Shown: positions 8,782 through 18,713 of the stretch, piece after piece
How the letters are laid out: the number at the start of each line of letters is the position of its first letter
Position numbering within the stretch: position 1 is the first letter of the stretch
NCBI RefSeq assembly: GCF_947501165.1
Contig: NZ_CANMUU010000001.1
Coordinates: forward strand, 1,302,001 to 1,366,000
Length of the DNA: 64,000 nucleotides
Direction of reading: 5' to 3'
From: an uncultured Allomuricauda sp.
GTDB lineage: Bacteria > Bacteroidota > Bacteroidia > Flavobacteriales > Flavobacteriaceae
Position numbers and translations under genes: made by a program
The notes under the pieces: generated by a model
The model's database searches: none
Seen by the model: the letters and a program-made list of their open reading frames with translations, nothing else
Told to the model about the DNA's origin: nothing

Positions 8782-11700
8782 CTATTCCGTGATTTCTATA
8801 CTGTCTGCTCCTATACCCTGAAGAGCTTTGTTCACCTTTGCTCCATCTTTTTTCAAAATAGTGTTCAGGTTGCTGAGTTCAGTTTCCAGTTCGGCAGAAA
8901 GCTCTTGAAATACTTTATAGGCGCCATCCGTTGGCTTGGCATCCCCGTTTTCGACACTGCGTCGCAATGAAGCCAATCTATTGTTCAACTTAATAGGGAA
9001 GTTCAATGGGTCTTGTCCTGATTGATTTTTAACTTGATATAAGTTTTCTTCAATAGCACTGATTTTACTTAAGAAAGGGGAGATGGTCCTTTTCATTGTG
9101 CTACCTGAAAGCTTGCTTTCATGTTCCTTCAGTTGTTTCTTTATTTCTCTAATATGAATAACTGCTTCATTGGCTTCACTTGTTTTCTGCATAATATTAT
9201 TCGCCAATTGAAACTGTTCGTCCAAATCTTCCTTGGTGATTCCTTTCAAATTAGGATTCATATGAATAGAAAAAGGATAGGTCTTTTCGTAGTCTCCCGA
9301 TTTGATTCTCACTTTGTAATCTCCAATGGGCGCTTTTGGACCTCTTGTAGGTCGTGCACTCCAAATGATCATCCCCTCAAAATCCGTGGCACCTTTATAA
9401 CGCAAATCCCAAGTGAAGGTATTCAGTCCTTTGGCGGTCGTTGGTTTGGAAGAGCCGCCCCGTCGCCACCATGGAATGTTTTTATCCACTTTATATTTGG
9501 GTTTGCTGCCTGTGAAGGTGTCTATAAGATTGTCATTAACATCCAGAACTTCAAAAGTAATGGTGTCTAGTTGTTCTTTCAGGTAATATTGCACCGAAGC
9601 TTCCGAAATACCACGAATAGCATCTCTGGGTTCAAAAAGGACTACCGACTGGTTCAACATTTCAGGCTTGAATTGACGTAACGGAAGAATATCATCCAAT
9701 ATCCAGAACCCACGGCCATGCGAACCCAGAACCACATCGTTATCCTTAATGACTAAATCACGAATGGGTGTATCCGGAAGGTTCAATTGCAGATTTTGCC
9801 ACTGTGCGCCGTCATTCATGGAGAAATACACCCCGTGTTCCGTTGCTAAAAACAGGAGTCCCTCCCGTACGTGATCTTCGCGGATAGCTCTGGCAAAATG
9901 TCCATCTTCAATTCCATTGATGATTTTGGTCCACGTCTTACCATAGTCATGGGTCTTGAACACATACGGTTGCCTATCATCCACTTGATACCGATTTGCT
10001 GCTACAAACAAAGTACCTGGTCGATGTTTTGATTCGTCAATAATACTTACCCTCGAGAATTTCGGTAAATCCGAAGGGGTAATATCTTCCCAAGTTTTAC
10101 CTCCATCCTGGGTAATATGAATTTTCCCATCATCTGAACCTGCCCAAATGGTGTTGATATCATGGAAAGAAGGTGCCAATGCAAAGACGGTGGCATAAAT
10201 CTCTGGACCATTCATATCCATTGTGATTACCCCACCAGTTTTTCCTAAAGTGCTTGGGTCGGAATAGGTTAAATCCGGACTTATCTTTTCCCAAGTCTGT
10301 CCATCATTTGTGGTTTTCCAAACGTGTTGGGAACAGGTGTACATTACCTTACTGTCTTGAGGTGCGAACATAATAGGGAAGGTCCACTGCCATCTTTCTG
10401 GAAGGGCCTCAGCAGGTTCCCCAGAGAAGAATCGGGGATATACTTGAATATCTCGAATTTGACCATTACTTCGGTCATATCTCGTTAGTAGGGCTCCTTG
10501 ACTCCCCGCATAGAAAATATCCAAATTTTCAGGATGTTGGGTAATCCATCCACTTTCGCCACCCCCAACAGCATAATACCAACCTTTGTTATGGCCTCTG
10601 GCTTGCATGTGGCTCCAACCATCGCTCGGCATGGCCAAGGTACTGTTATCTTGTTGTGCTCCAGCAACATGGTATGGTACATCATTAGTGGTCATCACGT
10701 GATAGAACTGCGTGGTTACAAAATCTTGCTCTGTCCATGTTTTACCCCCGTTGATGGTCACATTGCCCCCTCCGTCATTAGAATTAATCATGCGTTTTGG
10801 GTTATTTGGGTCAATCCACAAATCATGATTATCTCCATGTGGGGTTTGAATGATAGAATCAAATGTTTTACCTCCATCTGTGGACATGTACATTCGTGTA
10901 TTCAATCCATACACAGTTTCTTTGTCCAGAGGGTCTGCATAAATTCTCGAATAGTAAAAGGCCCGCTGTCTCAGTTTACGTTCATCGTTGGTCTTTTCCC
11001 AGGTTTTACCTGCATCATCGGAACGAAATACACCCCCTTCATTGGCCTCGACAATGGCCCACACCCGATTAGAATCTGCGGGAGAAACCGTAACCCCGAT
11101 TTTTCCAATGGGGCCTTTAGGCATCCCAGAATTTTGGGTGAGGTCAGTCCAAGTGTCACCACCGTCTGTAGATTTCCAAAGCTTGCTTTGGCCTCCACCG
11201 CCCCACATCTTCCAGGCCTTGCGATACACTTGCCAAGTGGTAGCATATAAAACATCAGGATTATTTCTATCAATAATTAAATCCACAGCACCTGCTTTTG
11301 GTCCTACGTACAATACTTTTTCCCAATTTTCACCTCCATCTTTGCTTCGGAACACGCCCCGTTCTTCATTATCACCATAGGGATGGCCCAATGCGGCCAC
11401 ATAGACCAGATCAGGATTTGTAGGATGAATTCTAATTCGGGACACAGCTTGGGTTTCTTTTAGCCCTAAATGTTTCCAGGTTTTCCCTGCATCTTCAGAT
11501 TTATAAACCCCATCACCTTGGGTTATGCTACCGCGTAGTTGTACCTCGCCCATACCGATGTAAACGATGTCCGGATTGGTTTCAGCTACGGCGACAGCAC
11601 CAACCGAAGAGCTTGTTACTTGCCCGTCAGTCACAGGTTTCCATTCATTGCCACCATCTATGGTTTTCCACAATCCGCCGCCTGTGGCTCCAAAATAATA

Positions 11701-11892
11701 TTCATTGGTGCGGCTTGGGCTACCTGCACAACCTAGGGAGCGCCCTCCACGTTTGGGACCAATATTTCGCCATTTTAGACCACTGTAAAAACTGGTATCA
11801 ATCTCAACATTTTGCGTTGATTCTTGAGCAGATGAGTTGAAAAAACAAGCGAGTAGCACGCATACGAATGCGCTAGGGAAGGCTTTTTTCAT
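8782..11892 (-). CDS. secreted BNR/Asp-box beta-propeller protein (sortilin-like)
   Basis: 1036 residues with a signal peptide ending near SSAQ. About eleven Asp-box motifs of the form S/T-x-D-x-G-x-T-W are visible (KTIDGGNEW, KSEDAGKTW, RSKDGGENW, KSTDGGDTW, RSDDAGKTW, MSTDGGKTF and others). They indicate one or two beta-propellers over roughly residues 40-740, followed by a beta domain and a helical C-terminal region (about 900-1036). Such proteins are often labelled glycosyl hydrolase or VPS10/sortilin-like, but no catalytic residues can be assigned here. Probably periplasmic or surface exposed. It is monocistronic. Confidence 0.85.
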   Translation of the reverse strand: MKKAFPSAFVCVLLACFFNSSAQESTQNVEIDTSFYSGLKWRNIGPKRGGRSLGCAGSPSRTNEYYFGATGGGLWKTIDGGNEWKPVTDGQVTSSSVGAVAVAETNPDIVYIGMGEVQLRGSITQGDGVYKSEDAGKTWKHLGLKETQAVSRIRIHPTNPDLVYVAALGHPYGDNEERGVFRSKDGGENWEKVLYVGPKAGAVDLIIDRNNPDVLYATTWQVYRKAWKMWGGGGQSKLWKSTDGGDTWTDLTQNSGMPKGPIGKIGVTVSPADSNRVWAIVEANEGGVFRSDDAGKTWEKTNDERKLRQRAFYYSRIYADPLDKETVYGLNTRMYMSTDGGKTFDSIIQTPHGDNHDLWIDPNNPKRMINSNDGGGNVTINGGKTWTEQDFVTTQFYHVMTTNDVPYHVAGAQQDNSTLAMPSDGWSHMQARGHNKGWYYAVGGGESGWITQHPENLDIFYAGSQGALLTRYDRSNGQIRDIQVYPRFFSGEPAEALPERWQWTFPIMFAPQDSKVMYTCSQHVWKTTNDGQTWEKISPDLTYSDPSTLGKTGGVITMDMNGPEIYATVFALAPSFHDINTIWAGSDDGKIHITQDGGKTWEDITPSDLPKFSRVSIIDESKHRPGTLFVAANRYQVDDRQPYVFKTHDYGKTWTKIINGIEDGHFARAIREDHVREGLLFLATEHGVYFSMNDGAQWQNLQLNLPDTPIRDLVIKDNDVVLGSHGRGFWILDDILPLRQFKPEMLNQSVVLFEPRDAIRGISEASVQYYLKEQLDTITFEVLDVNDNLIDTFTGSKPKYKVDKNIPWWRRGGSSKPTTAKGLNTFTWDLRYKGATDFEGMIIWSARPTRGPKAPIGDYKVRIKSGDYEKTYPFSIHMNPNLKGITKEDLDEQFQLANNIMQKTSEANEAVIHIREIKKQLKEHESKLSGSTMKRTISPFLSKISAIEENLYQVKNQSGQDPLNFPIKLNNRLASLRRSVENGDAKPTDGAYKVFQELSAELETELSNLNTILKKDGAKVNKALQGIGADSIEITE

Positions 11893-12029
11893 TTGGAAGG
11901 TGTTTTCGTTAGTCGTTTTGTAGCCTTTCCATCAAAGGCAAACACCTTAAAGATACTATAATCCGACCATTTTAGCCATGGATTTTTTAAGAGAACAGAA
12001 ACTGGTTTAGGAGCCTGTCAGAATCCAAA

Positions 12030-13769
12030 TTAATACCCTTCAGCTACAGCATCACCGGTTCGAGTGTTATCTGCTGCACCTTCATAGGAGCCGTCAGGTC
12101 TTACCAAAATAGCCTCTGTACGACCTAATTGTTCCACTACTCTAAAAGAGGCATGTCCCAATTCTTTTAGTCTAGCAACAGTCAAACTATCCAATGCTTC
12201 TTCTTCCATTACAATAGTATCAGGTAACCATTGTGAATGGTGTTTTTTGGCATCAACGGCTTCTTGCATGGTCATGCCATGGTCAATCACATTGATTATG
12301 TTTTGGTAATTGACATTTATAATGGTTGAGCCCCCAGGTGTACCCAAAACCATAAATAAATCTCCATTTTTCTCTACAATGGTTGGACTCATACTACTCA
12401 ACATCCGTTTTCCAGGAGCTATGGCATTGGCCTCTCCACCTACAAGGCCAAAAATATTTGGGAAACCGGGTTTTAGACTAAAATTGTTCATTTCATTATT
12501 TAGAAAGAATCCGGCATTATCTACTAATACCTTACAACCAAAATAACCCACTAAAGTCGTGGTAATGGAAACTGCATTTCCTTCCTTATCTACAATAGAA
12601 AAATGGGTCGTTTCAAGGCTTTCGATTTTATCTACTTTTCCTGCTTTAATTTCTGCTGAGGGGGTAGCCTTTTCCATATGTATCGAAGCGTTTCTTGCCG
12701 TGATATAGTCCTCATCCAAAAGCATTTCAATGGGCACATCATAAAAATCCAGGTCTCCCATGTGTTCAGCCCTATCCGCATATGCACGGCGTTGCAGCTC
12801 TGTCATTACATGAACGGTTTCAGGAGTGTTATGTCCCATTTTTTTGATGTCATATGCATTGGAACCTTTTAAGAGTTGCACGATGATAATGCCGCCGCTT
12901 GATGAAGGAGGCATTGAAATAATGTTAAAAGAGTCTCTATAAACGCCTTCAATGGGTTCTCGCCACACAGAGGTGTAATTTTCTAAATCCTCCTTACTCA
13001 AAATACCGCCTCCAGAATTTATTTCATCAATAAGAAATTGAGCCGTTTCTCCTTTATAAAAACCGTCCCGACCATAATCTCTAATTCGTTCAAGGGTTTT
13101 AGCCAGATTTTTTTGAATCAAGGAATCCCCTTGAATCCATCGTTTATCTTTGATAAACAGCATAGTTGAATCATTAACTGCACGAAAATCCTTTTGCGCT
13201 CGGTTAAAAGTCCATGCATCATATTCTGAAATAACGAAACCATTTTTCGCTACCTCTATGGCGGGTTGGATTAAAGAATCAAATGGGAGGACACAGAATT
13301 TTTTATAGATTTTGTCCATGCCGTCCACGGTCCCAGGAGTGCAAGCTGCCAAATGTCCCAAAAGGGCTTTTTGTTTCATCACAGAATCGGTTTCGACATC
13401 AATAAACATATCTAGACTAGCTGCAGAGGGAGCAGTTTCTCGGAAATCAAGTGCTCCCTTTTTGCCATCGGCAGTTCTATAGATCATGTAACCCCCACCA
13501 CCTAAATTCCCAGCTTTGGGTAAAACAACCGATAATGCATATTTTACGGCTACCGCTGCATCAAAAGCGTTGCCCCCTTTTTTTAAAACGTCCAACCCTA
13601 TTTTTGTAGCGACAGGATGTGCTGTGACCACCATACCATTTGCAGCAACAACCCCCTCGTTAGGTAGTTTTTTTAAAGTAACCGTTTTTAGTTGTTGAGA
13701 GGTGTTTTGCTTGCATTGAAAGAAGAATGCTATTGCTATAAATACAAGGAGTATATTTATTTTCTTCAT
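12030..13769 (-). CDS. ggt: gamma-glutamyltransferase
   Basis: 579 residues from MKKINILLVF; an in-frame ATG 14 codons upstream would put a charged stretch before the signal peptide and is less likely. It cleaves gamma-glutamyl bonds of glutathione and related peptides in the periplasm. The precursor self-cleaves before the Thr of TTHFSIVDKEGNAVS (about residue 387), which becomes the nucleophile. Other family motifs are GGNAFDAAVA, GNLGGGGYM, RETAP, PPSSSGG and LGTPGGSTI. FFFQC just after the hydrophobic segment may be a lipobox. Length is normal for an unprocessed precursor. Confidence 0.95.
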   Translation of the reverse strand: MKKINILLVFIAIAFFFQCKQNTSQQLKTVTLKKLPNEGVVAANGMVVTAHPVATKIGLDVLKKGGNAFDAAVAVKYALSVVLPKAGNLGGGGYMIYRTADGKKGALDFRETAPSAASLDMFIDVETDSVMKQKALLGHLAACTPGTVDGMDKIYKKFCVLPFDSLIQPAIEVAKNGFVISEYDAWTFNRAQKDFRAVNDSTMLFIKDKRWIQGDSLIQKNLAKTLERIRDYGRDGFYKGETAQFLIDEINSGGGILSKEDLENYTSVWREPIEGVYRDSFNIISMPPSSSGGIIIVQLLKGSNAYDIKKMGHNTPETVHVMTELQRRAYADRAEHMGDLDFYDVPIEMLLDEDYITARNASIHMEKATPSAEIKAGKVDKIESLETTHFSIVDKEGNAVSITTTLVGYFGCKVLVDNAGFFLNNEMNNFSLKPGFPNIFGLVGGEANAIAPGKRMLSSMSPTIVEKNGDLFMVLGTPGGSTIINVNYQNIINVIDHGMTMQEAVDAKKHHSQWLPDTIVMEEEALDSLTVARLKELGHASFRVVEQLGRTEAILVRPDGSYEGAADNTRTGDAVAEGY

Positions 13770-13864
13770 GGTTATAGTCTTTGGAAATTCAGCCTGGTTT
13801 ATGGTTGCCATATAAAGTTAACAAGAAAGCCTAATGGTTTATATAACAGGTGGGCAATTGTTTT

Positions 13865-14383
13865 TTACTTTTCGTTGGTATTGAATCCGTAGATAGTAGT
13901 TTGCATCCCAGCTATTTTCCATTCACCATTTACCTTCTCCATAAGCCTTGTTTCGCGTTTTAGTCCTCGCAGTGAATCTTGTTGTTCATAGGTAACCCAA
14001 GCTCCATTTCCGTATAGACGAACATTAATGTCATTCAATAATTCTGGAACGGGTTCAGGTTCAGGATGTTCTTCAATGTATGTCTTGACAAACTGGCTTA
14101 TTTTCTTCCACCCTATTGATTCAGAAAAAGTACTGTCCGCAAAGTTTACGTAGATTTTTGAAATCGTGGAATCGTGTACCCAATTCTCTATCCAAGCCTC
14201 ATAATCTCTTTGGAAAGCATCTTTTGTTTCATTGTTTAACCTTTCTAAAATAGCCCGTTTTTCCACTTCAAGATTTGGTTCTTGTGCAATCTCTTCTTTA
14301 GGGTTGACTTCCTCTTTTTCTTTACAACTTATTACGCTTATTGCTGCCAATGTTAGTAGTACTAATAGATTTCTGATTTTCAT
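13865..14383 (-). CDS. lipoprotein with NTF2/SnoaL-like domain
   Basis: 172 residues: lipobox at VISC after a 19-residue signal, a charged Glu-rich linker, then a domain with FQRDYEAWIENWVHDSTI near its start and RETRLMEKVNGEWKIAGMQTT at its end. This layout is typical of NTF2-like/SnoaL proteins. No catalytic residue is evident, and the role is unknown. It lies downstream of the 206-residue secreted protein gene on the same strand. Confidence 0.75.
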   Translation of the reverse strand: MKIRNLLVLLTLAAISVISCKEKEEVNPKEEIAQEPNLEVEKRAILERLNNETKDAFQRDYEAWIENWVHDSTISKIYVNFADSTFSESIGWKKISQFVKTYIEEHPEPEPVPELLNDINVRLYGNGAWVTYEQQDSLRGLKRETRLMEKVNGEWKIAGMQTTIYGFNTNEK

Positions 14384-14435
14384 ATTTTTCCTTACGATTT
14401 CAGCTTTGGTTTTGTTACTGTTTTTTAAACAACCT

Positions 14436-15056
14436 TCAATCTACGCAATGATTACCGTAATATCCAACCACTTGTCCAACTGTTCTTATTTTTTTCTCTT
14501 TAATAGCTTCTTTGATTAAGGGGCAGTTAGAGAAATAATTAATCAAAACGTTCCTTCTTAATCCAAAAAGACCCTTATCCGCCCTTATGAAAAAAGAATC
14601 TCCTTCCTTTTTGAGCAAGTCCATTGACCGTAAATCGTTGTTGTCATAATCTATCCACTCTAATTCATAGTGGCTCACCTCACCTTTGCTGAGTACTTTT
14701 AAAAAGTGCCGCTCTCCTTTTTTAACATCAATATCATACCTAGAATTGCCCAAAGAGAGTCTTGGAGCGGTGTACGAATGTTGACTTAACCAAAAGCTTT
14801 CATAACTAGAACCATCTACTTTGAAGGATGAGACTTTTTTTCTTCCATATTTTTTTCTTTTACCCTCGGCATCTATAATTCTAACTTTTTTGTAGAAGTT
14901 GCTTATTACCTTTCCTTCTTTGAAATATTGCACCTTACCAAATATGGTGTCACCTGTATTGAGCACCAAATATTCTGATGGACTACGGTTTTGGGCGAAG
15001 GACAAGGTATTCCAAAAGAGCAATACAGCAACAATGGATATTTTAGGGTTCTTCAT
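14436..15056 (-). CDS. secreted protein of unknown function
   Basis: 206 residues with a signal peptide (cleavage near SFAQ, residue 22). The mature part is beta-strand rich and basic (DTIFGKVQYFKEGKVI, KKYGRKKVSSFKVDGSSYES) and ends with several cysteines and a His (CPLIKEA...NHC). I do not recognise a family with certainty. The DTIFGKVQY opening resembles Bacteroidota secreted proteins that precede small beta domains. It sits between the GT39 gene and the NTF2-like lipoprotein gene, all on the minus strand. Confidence 0.6.
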   Translation of the reverse strand: MKNPKISIVAVLLFWNTLSFAQNRSPSEYLVLNTGDTIFGKVQYFKEGKVISNFYKKVRIIDAEGKRKKYGRKKVSSFKVDGSSYESFWLSQHSYTAPRLSLGNSRYDIDVKKGERHFLKVLSKGEVSHYELEWIDYDNNDLRSMDLLKKEGDSFFIRADKGLFGLRRNVLINYFSNCPLIKEAIKEKKIRTVGQVVGYYGNHCVD

Positions 15057-15085
15057 ATTTATACACTTTTGGTTCTTACCTTTTT

Positions 15086-16573
15086 CTAGTCAAATATGTG
15101 TTCCTCATAATCTTTCCACCATGCTTCTATATCAATTTTTGGTTTTCTGCATATATATAGCGGAATTCCGTTCTCTTCTCCAATTGCGTATTTGTGAGTA
15201 ATCATTTTTACTAATTCAACTTTTTCAAAAACATATTCAACAGATGGTTTTTCGTTACCTAAACTGATCCAAACATCAGCATCTTTATTTCCAGGTCCCC
15301 AAGCCCAAAAACTACCATGTCTGCTTATAGGATCAGGTAAACCGTAGGGTTTACCCAAGATTTTAAGTGCTCCGGCTTCTCCATAGTTTTCAGCCCATAA
15401 GACACAATTTTTTTTCTCTTTTGAACTTAGGGACTGATAAACACTATCAACTAGTTTGACTTGTTCTTCCCAGCCAAACATGTCTGCGTAATCTCCGGTT
15501 AACTCTACGCGTCCATTCTTTTCTTCAAGATTTTTGTATTCAACATACTTTTCAATTGGTAGTATAGGCGTAGCTTCTGGGATAAAATATATGGAAGCTG
15601 TTAAGGTGATAAATGTAATTACATAAGTCCAAACAGGCTTTTTGGATAATAAGCTTTCTATCTTGACTGCTCCACTTGCAAAAAGAGCCGGATAAATTGC
15701 AAATACATAGTATGCCTTTGAATTGAGGAGCCACATAGCAGAAAAGATTACTATGACTGCAACTCCAACCGCTCTGTATTTCCTTAAGTAATTATCTATT
15801 AATAGGGCAAAAAGACCAAAAAGGCTGATTATTAAAGTAAATGGGAAATTTAATTGTTCAAGCCCAAACTCAAATGGGTTTATTTCATGAAGTTGATTTT
15901 GATTTAAAGCTTGTAAATGTTTTAAAAGAGGAAACTTATTTTGGGTTTGCCACACAATATTGGGCAAGAAAATTAACAATGAAATCAATGCAGAGAGGTA
16001 GAGCCATTTGCTTTTAAATAGATTACCTTTTTTGTAGAAAAATAGACCAACAAAAAGGCCAAACGCCCAAACCAATATGGTGTATTTGTTCATTAACCCT
16101 AACCCCAGAGTTATTCCCAATAGAATCAAGAATTTTTTGTGCTCTGAATTAATATACTTTATAAAAAAGTAAAACCCTAGTGTCCAAAAAAGTTGGTCAA
16201 ATGCAACAGGTTGAAATAAGGTGTGGTTTCTATAAAACGGTAGGAAAGCCAGGACACAAATTCCAGCTAGCAATATAGCCCTGGACTTTCCTCCAAGTTC
16301 TTTTGCTATCAAACAGCATAAAATCAAAATGGCGATACCGGCTAGGGTCGGAAAAAGCCTAACTCCTAAAAGTGAATAATCAAAAAGCCAATAGGATACT
16401 TTTCCAATTGCTCCTATAAGTGGCGGAAATTCCATAAATCCCCAATCTAGGTGTTCACTTACCGATAGATGAAGTAGCTCATCACGATGAAACCCATAGT
16501 TCTTGTTGCCAAACCATTGAATTAGTAGCTTTAGAAATGACAGGCTAAAGATTATTGGCAAATACTTTTTCAT
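15086..16573 (-). CDS. GT39/PMT-type membrane glycosyltransferase
   Basis: 495 residues with about ten transmembrane segments and a soluble C-terminal portion from about residue 350. The first extracytoplasmic loop carries GFHRDELLHLSVSEHLDWG with the acidic pair expected for the catalytic loop of GT-C enzymes that use polyprenyl-phosphate sugars, and FMEFPPLIGAIG follows. Such enzymes transfer sugars to proteins, lipids or cell-wall glycans in the periplasm; donor and acceptor are unknown. The C-terminal region contains CVLWAENYGEAGAL, seen in related undecaprenyl-sugar transferases. Confidence 0.85.
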   Translation of the reverse strand: MKKYLPIIFSLSFLKLLIQWFGNKNYGFHRDELLHLSVSEHLDWGFMEFPPLIGAIGKVSYWLFDYSLLGVRLFPTLAGIAILILCCLIAKELGGKSRAILLAGICVLAFLPFYRNHTLFQPVAFDQLFWTLGFYFFIKYINSEHKKFLILLGITLGLGLMNKYTILVWAFGLFVGLFFYKKGNLFKSKWLYLSALISLLIFLPNIVWQTQNKFPLLKHLQALNQNQLHEINPFEFGLEQLNFPFTLIISLFGLFALLIDNYLRKYRAVGVAVIVIFSAMWLLNSKAYYVFAIYPALFASGAVKIESLLSKKPVWTYVITFITLTASIYFIPEATPILPIEKYVEYKNLEEKNGRVELTGDYADMFGWEEQVKLVDSVYQSLSSKEKKNCVLWAENYGEAGALKILGKPYGLPDPISRHGSFWAWGPGNKDADVWISLGNEKPSVEYVFEKVELVKMITHKYAIGEENGIPLYICRKPKIDIEAWWKDYEEHIFD

Positions 16574-16631
16574 TGGTTCTGTTCAACTAGTAACTATTAC
16601 TGTTGTGCAAGGTAATTATCCGGGTTGATTT

Positions 16632-16700
16632 TAATGATATGTAACGGTCTTGGTTATGGTTCTTACTTGGGAAATTCACGAAGGTTTTTCAGCGTTAAAC
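16632..16700 (-). repeat. weak attC-like palindrome
   Basis: Read on the minus strand, GTTTAACGCTG at one end and CCATAACCAAGACCGTTAC at the other form the arms of an imperfect palindrome. The second arm resembles the arm at 25956-25985 (TATAACCGATACCGTTGTGC). It may be a degenerate integron-type recombination site between the DinB and GT39 genes. Unlike the 24.8-26.7 kb sites, no matched cassette end was found. Confidence 0.35.
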
Positions 16701-16829
16701 CCCAACAATCTTAAAGATAAAGCTTAATAGCATTATAACCTTTATGACTATAGATCTTATTCAATAAATATATAGTCTGTGTATTCATTGCTCAAATTGT
16801 AGCTTCCGCATTCTTGTTTTCCGTGTTCG

Positions 16830-17354
16830 TCATCTTTTTAAGATTCCCAAATACGCTTTCCATGCTCCCACTTCTTCTTTGTACTGTTTTGCCATGACTC
16901 TTGAAATCTGGGAGATATGCCCTAAATCATGTACTACCCATGTAGATAGAAGTTCTTTTAAGTTCACCTCACCTAGTTCCGGATGAACACCCCTTTTTTT
17001 TAGAGCTTGCTCGTCGATGTTCAATGATTGTAGTTCCTTTATATTTTCAGTCCTTAATTTTTTAAACTCTTTCAGTAATTCTGAGATGGTCTTTTTTTGA
17101 CCTTGCTTGTTTTGCGCAAATCTGTCAAAAGGTTCAAAGGTTTTGTTTTGTGATTCCGAGAGAATTATTTTGGCTCTTGGTATCCAATCCGTTTTTTCGC
17201 CATGAATTAAGTGTCCCACAATTTCATAAGGACTCCATGTATTATCACCTTCATTGTGCTTTAGCCATTCTTTGGAGATTCCATCCAATAAAGTCTCGAT
17301 TGTTGACGGTGTTCTCTCAAGAATTTCAATCGCTTTGTCAAGTTCAAAAATCAT
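16830..17354 (-). CDS. DinB-family protein
   Basis: 174 residues forming a DinB/YfiT four-helix bundle. Possible metal-ligand histidines lie in the family positions: the His of YEIVGHLIHGEKTDW (about 45-59) and those of WVVHDLGHISQISRVM (about 138-153). These proteins are often metal-dependent thiol S-transferases (bacillithiol or other thiols) or of unknown role; this one is unassigned. Single gene, normal length, clear ATG. Confidence 0.88.
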   Translation of the reverse strand: MIFELDKAIEILERTPSTIETLLDGISKEWLKHNEGDNTWSPYEIVGHLIHGEKTDWIPRAKIILSESQNKTFEPFDRFAQNKQGQKKTISELLKEFKKLRTENIKELQSLNIDEQALKKRGVHPELGEVNLKELLSTWVVHDLGHISQISRVMAKQYKEEVGAWKAYLGILKR

Positions 17355-17434
17355 TTATCTCATTTTTTTGACTCACCATGAACCCAATGGATGGTTATAG
17401 TAATGCTGTTTATTCCATATAGACACTGATGATG

Positions 17435-18562
17435 TCAATCCTCACTAATTTTATTGTATTTCTTCAAAATGTCAAGAATCTTATCCTTAGGAATGGAGTT
17501 TATCGTATGACCATCCCTTCCAGTCATTGTTTCTGCGGCAAATAAGGAGTTTAAAATGGCCTCCTCGGTGGCTTCAATAGTTGCTAAAAATAAGGGTGTT
17601 ATTACTCCATTGCGTAATACCTTGGTCTCGTTAAATAATGAATCACTTAAATGGGGAATGCGGTTCTCTTTTGCGGTTGATACTGCTATCACATAATCCC
17701 CACTTCCATTGGATGCGATTCCACCGGTTTTTGCCAATCCCATGATGGCCCTTTTTGCCAATCTTTCAAGGTTTCTTGAGTCCAGTGGGGCATCGGTCAT
17801 CACCACCATCATACACGAACCATCCACATCATATTTGAATTGGGAGGGGTAGTTGTCCAGTTCTTTGGCTATGGGAGCTCCATTAATCTCCAGCACCCCA
17901 CCAAAATTGGATTGGACCAAAACACCAACGGTATATCCGCCAAATTCTTTGGGAATAATACGGGAAGAAGTCCCAATGCCCCCTTTGTATTGAAAACAAA
18001 TGGTTCCTGTTCCTGCTCCCACATTGCCCTCTTCTACAATTCCCCCTTGAGCGCTTTGTATGGCACTTAACACATGTTCGGATTTAATGTGCCTCCCTCT
18101 GATATCATTTAACCAACCATCGTTTGTTTCTCCAACTACTGAATTTACTGAGCGTACATTTTCATTAGCCTCCAAGGTATAGGTAATCAGCGCATCCGAA
18201 GCGACCGGAACGCTCAACGTATTGGTTAGGATAATGGGTGTTTCAATATTTCCCAATTCTTTGACTTGGCTATAACCTGCCAACTTCCCAAAACCATTTC
18301 CAATATAAATAGCCGCGGGAACTTTAAATTGAAAAATGTTCTCAGAATGAGGCAGAATTGCTGTTACACCCGTTCGTACACTATCACCACTAATCAATGT
18401 GGTATGACCCACTTTAACGCCATCAACATCCGTGATGGCATTGTACTTCCCGGTTTTTAGAACACCAATCTGAACACCATAGTCCCTTAGCCTTTTGTTT
18501 TGGGAAAAGGAAAACAAACTATTAAGTATTAAAATCACCAATAAAAATCTAGGTACGGGCAT
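17435..18562 (-). CDS. P1-family (DmpA-type) aminopeptidase, secreted
   Basis: 375 residues starting at MPVPRFLLVIL, a proper signal peptide ending near SFSQ. An in-frame ATG 23 codons upstream would bury the signal. Family motifs are GVKVGHTTL, NVGAGTGTICFQYKGGIGTSS (self-cleavage region; the nucleophile is the Ser of the GTSS segment) and the NGSGDYVIAVST segment. P1 peptidases (DmpA, BapA) cleave N-terminal residues or beta-peptides after autoproteolysis into two chains. Expected location is the periplasm. Function follows from the family only. Confidence 0.9.
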   Translation of the reverse strand: MPVPRFLLVILILNSLFSFSQNKRLRDYGVQIGVLKTGKYNAITDVDGVKVGHTTLISGDSVRTGVTAILPHSENIFQFKVPAAIYIGNGFGKLAGYSQVKELGNIETPIILTNTLSVPVASDALITYTLEANENVRSVNSVVGETNDGWLNDIRGRHIKSEHVLSAIQSAQGGIVEEGNVGAGTGTICFQYKGGIGTSSRIIPKEFGGYTVGVLVQSNFGGVLEINGAPIAKELDNYPSQFKYDVDGSCMMVVMTDAPLDSRNLERLAKRAIMGLAKTGGIASNGSGDYVIAVSTAKENRIPHLSDSLFNETKVLRNGVITPLFLATIEATEEAILNSLFAAETMTGRDGHTINSIPKDKILDILKKYNKISED

Positions 18563-18713
18563 ATAAATTTTTTTGTTGATCCTGCTTAAAAGTAGGTGAA
18601 AGAATACTAGGCAATTGTAGGCTGTAACCACTTCTTACAAGAAAATTCAAGAGGACTACAGCCATTAGTTTTCTATTATCTCGGATATGGCTGAGAGATT
18701 ATTACATCTAGTT

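Noticed and set aside
10498..11250. 250-codon plus-strand frame
   Set aside because: Lies antisense within the BNR-repeat gene, whose Asp-box motifs are clear; its composition is that of a complementary-strand artefact.
12001..12029. Possible tRNA or small RNA near the ggt stop
   Set aside because: No cloverleaf or CCA-type end could be drawn; sequence is simple intergenic DNA.
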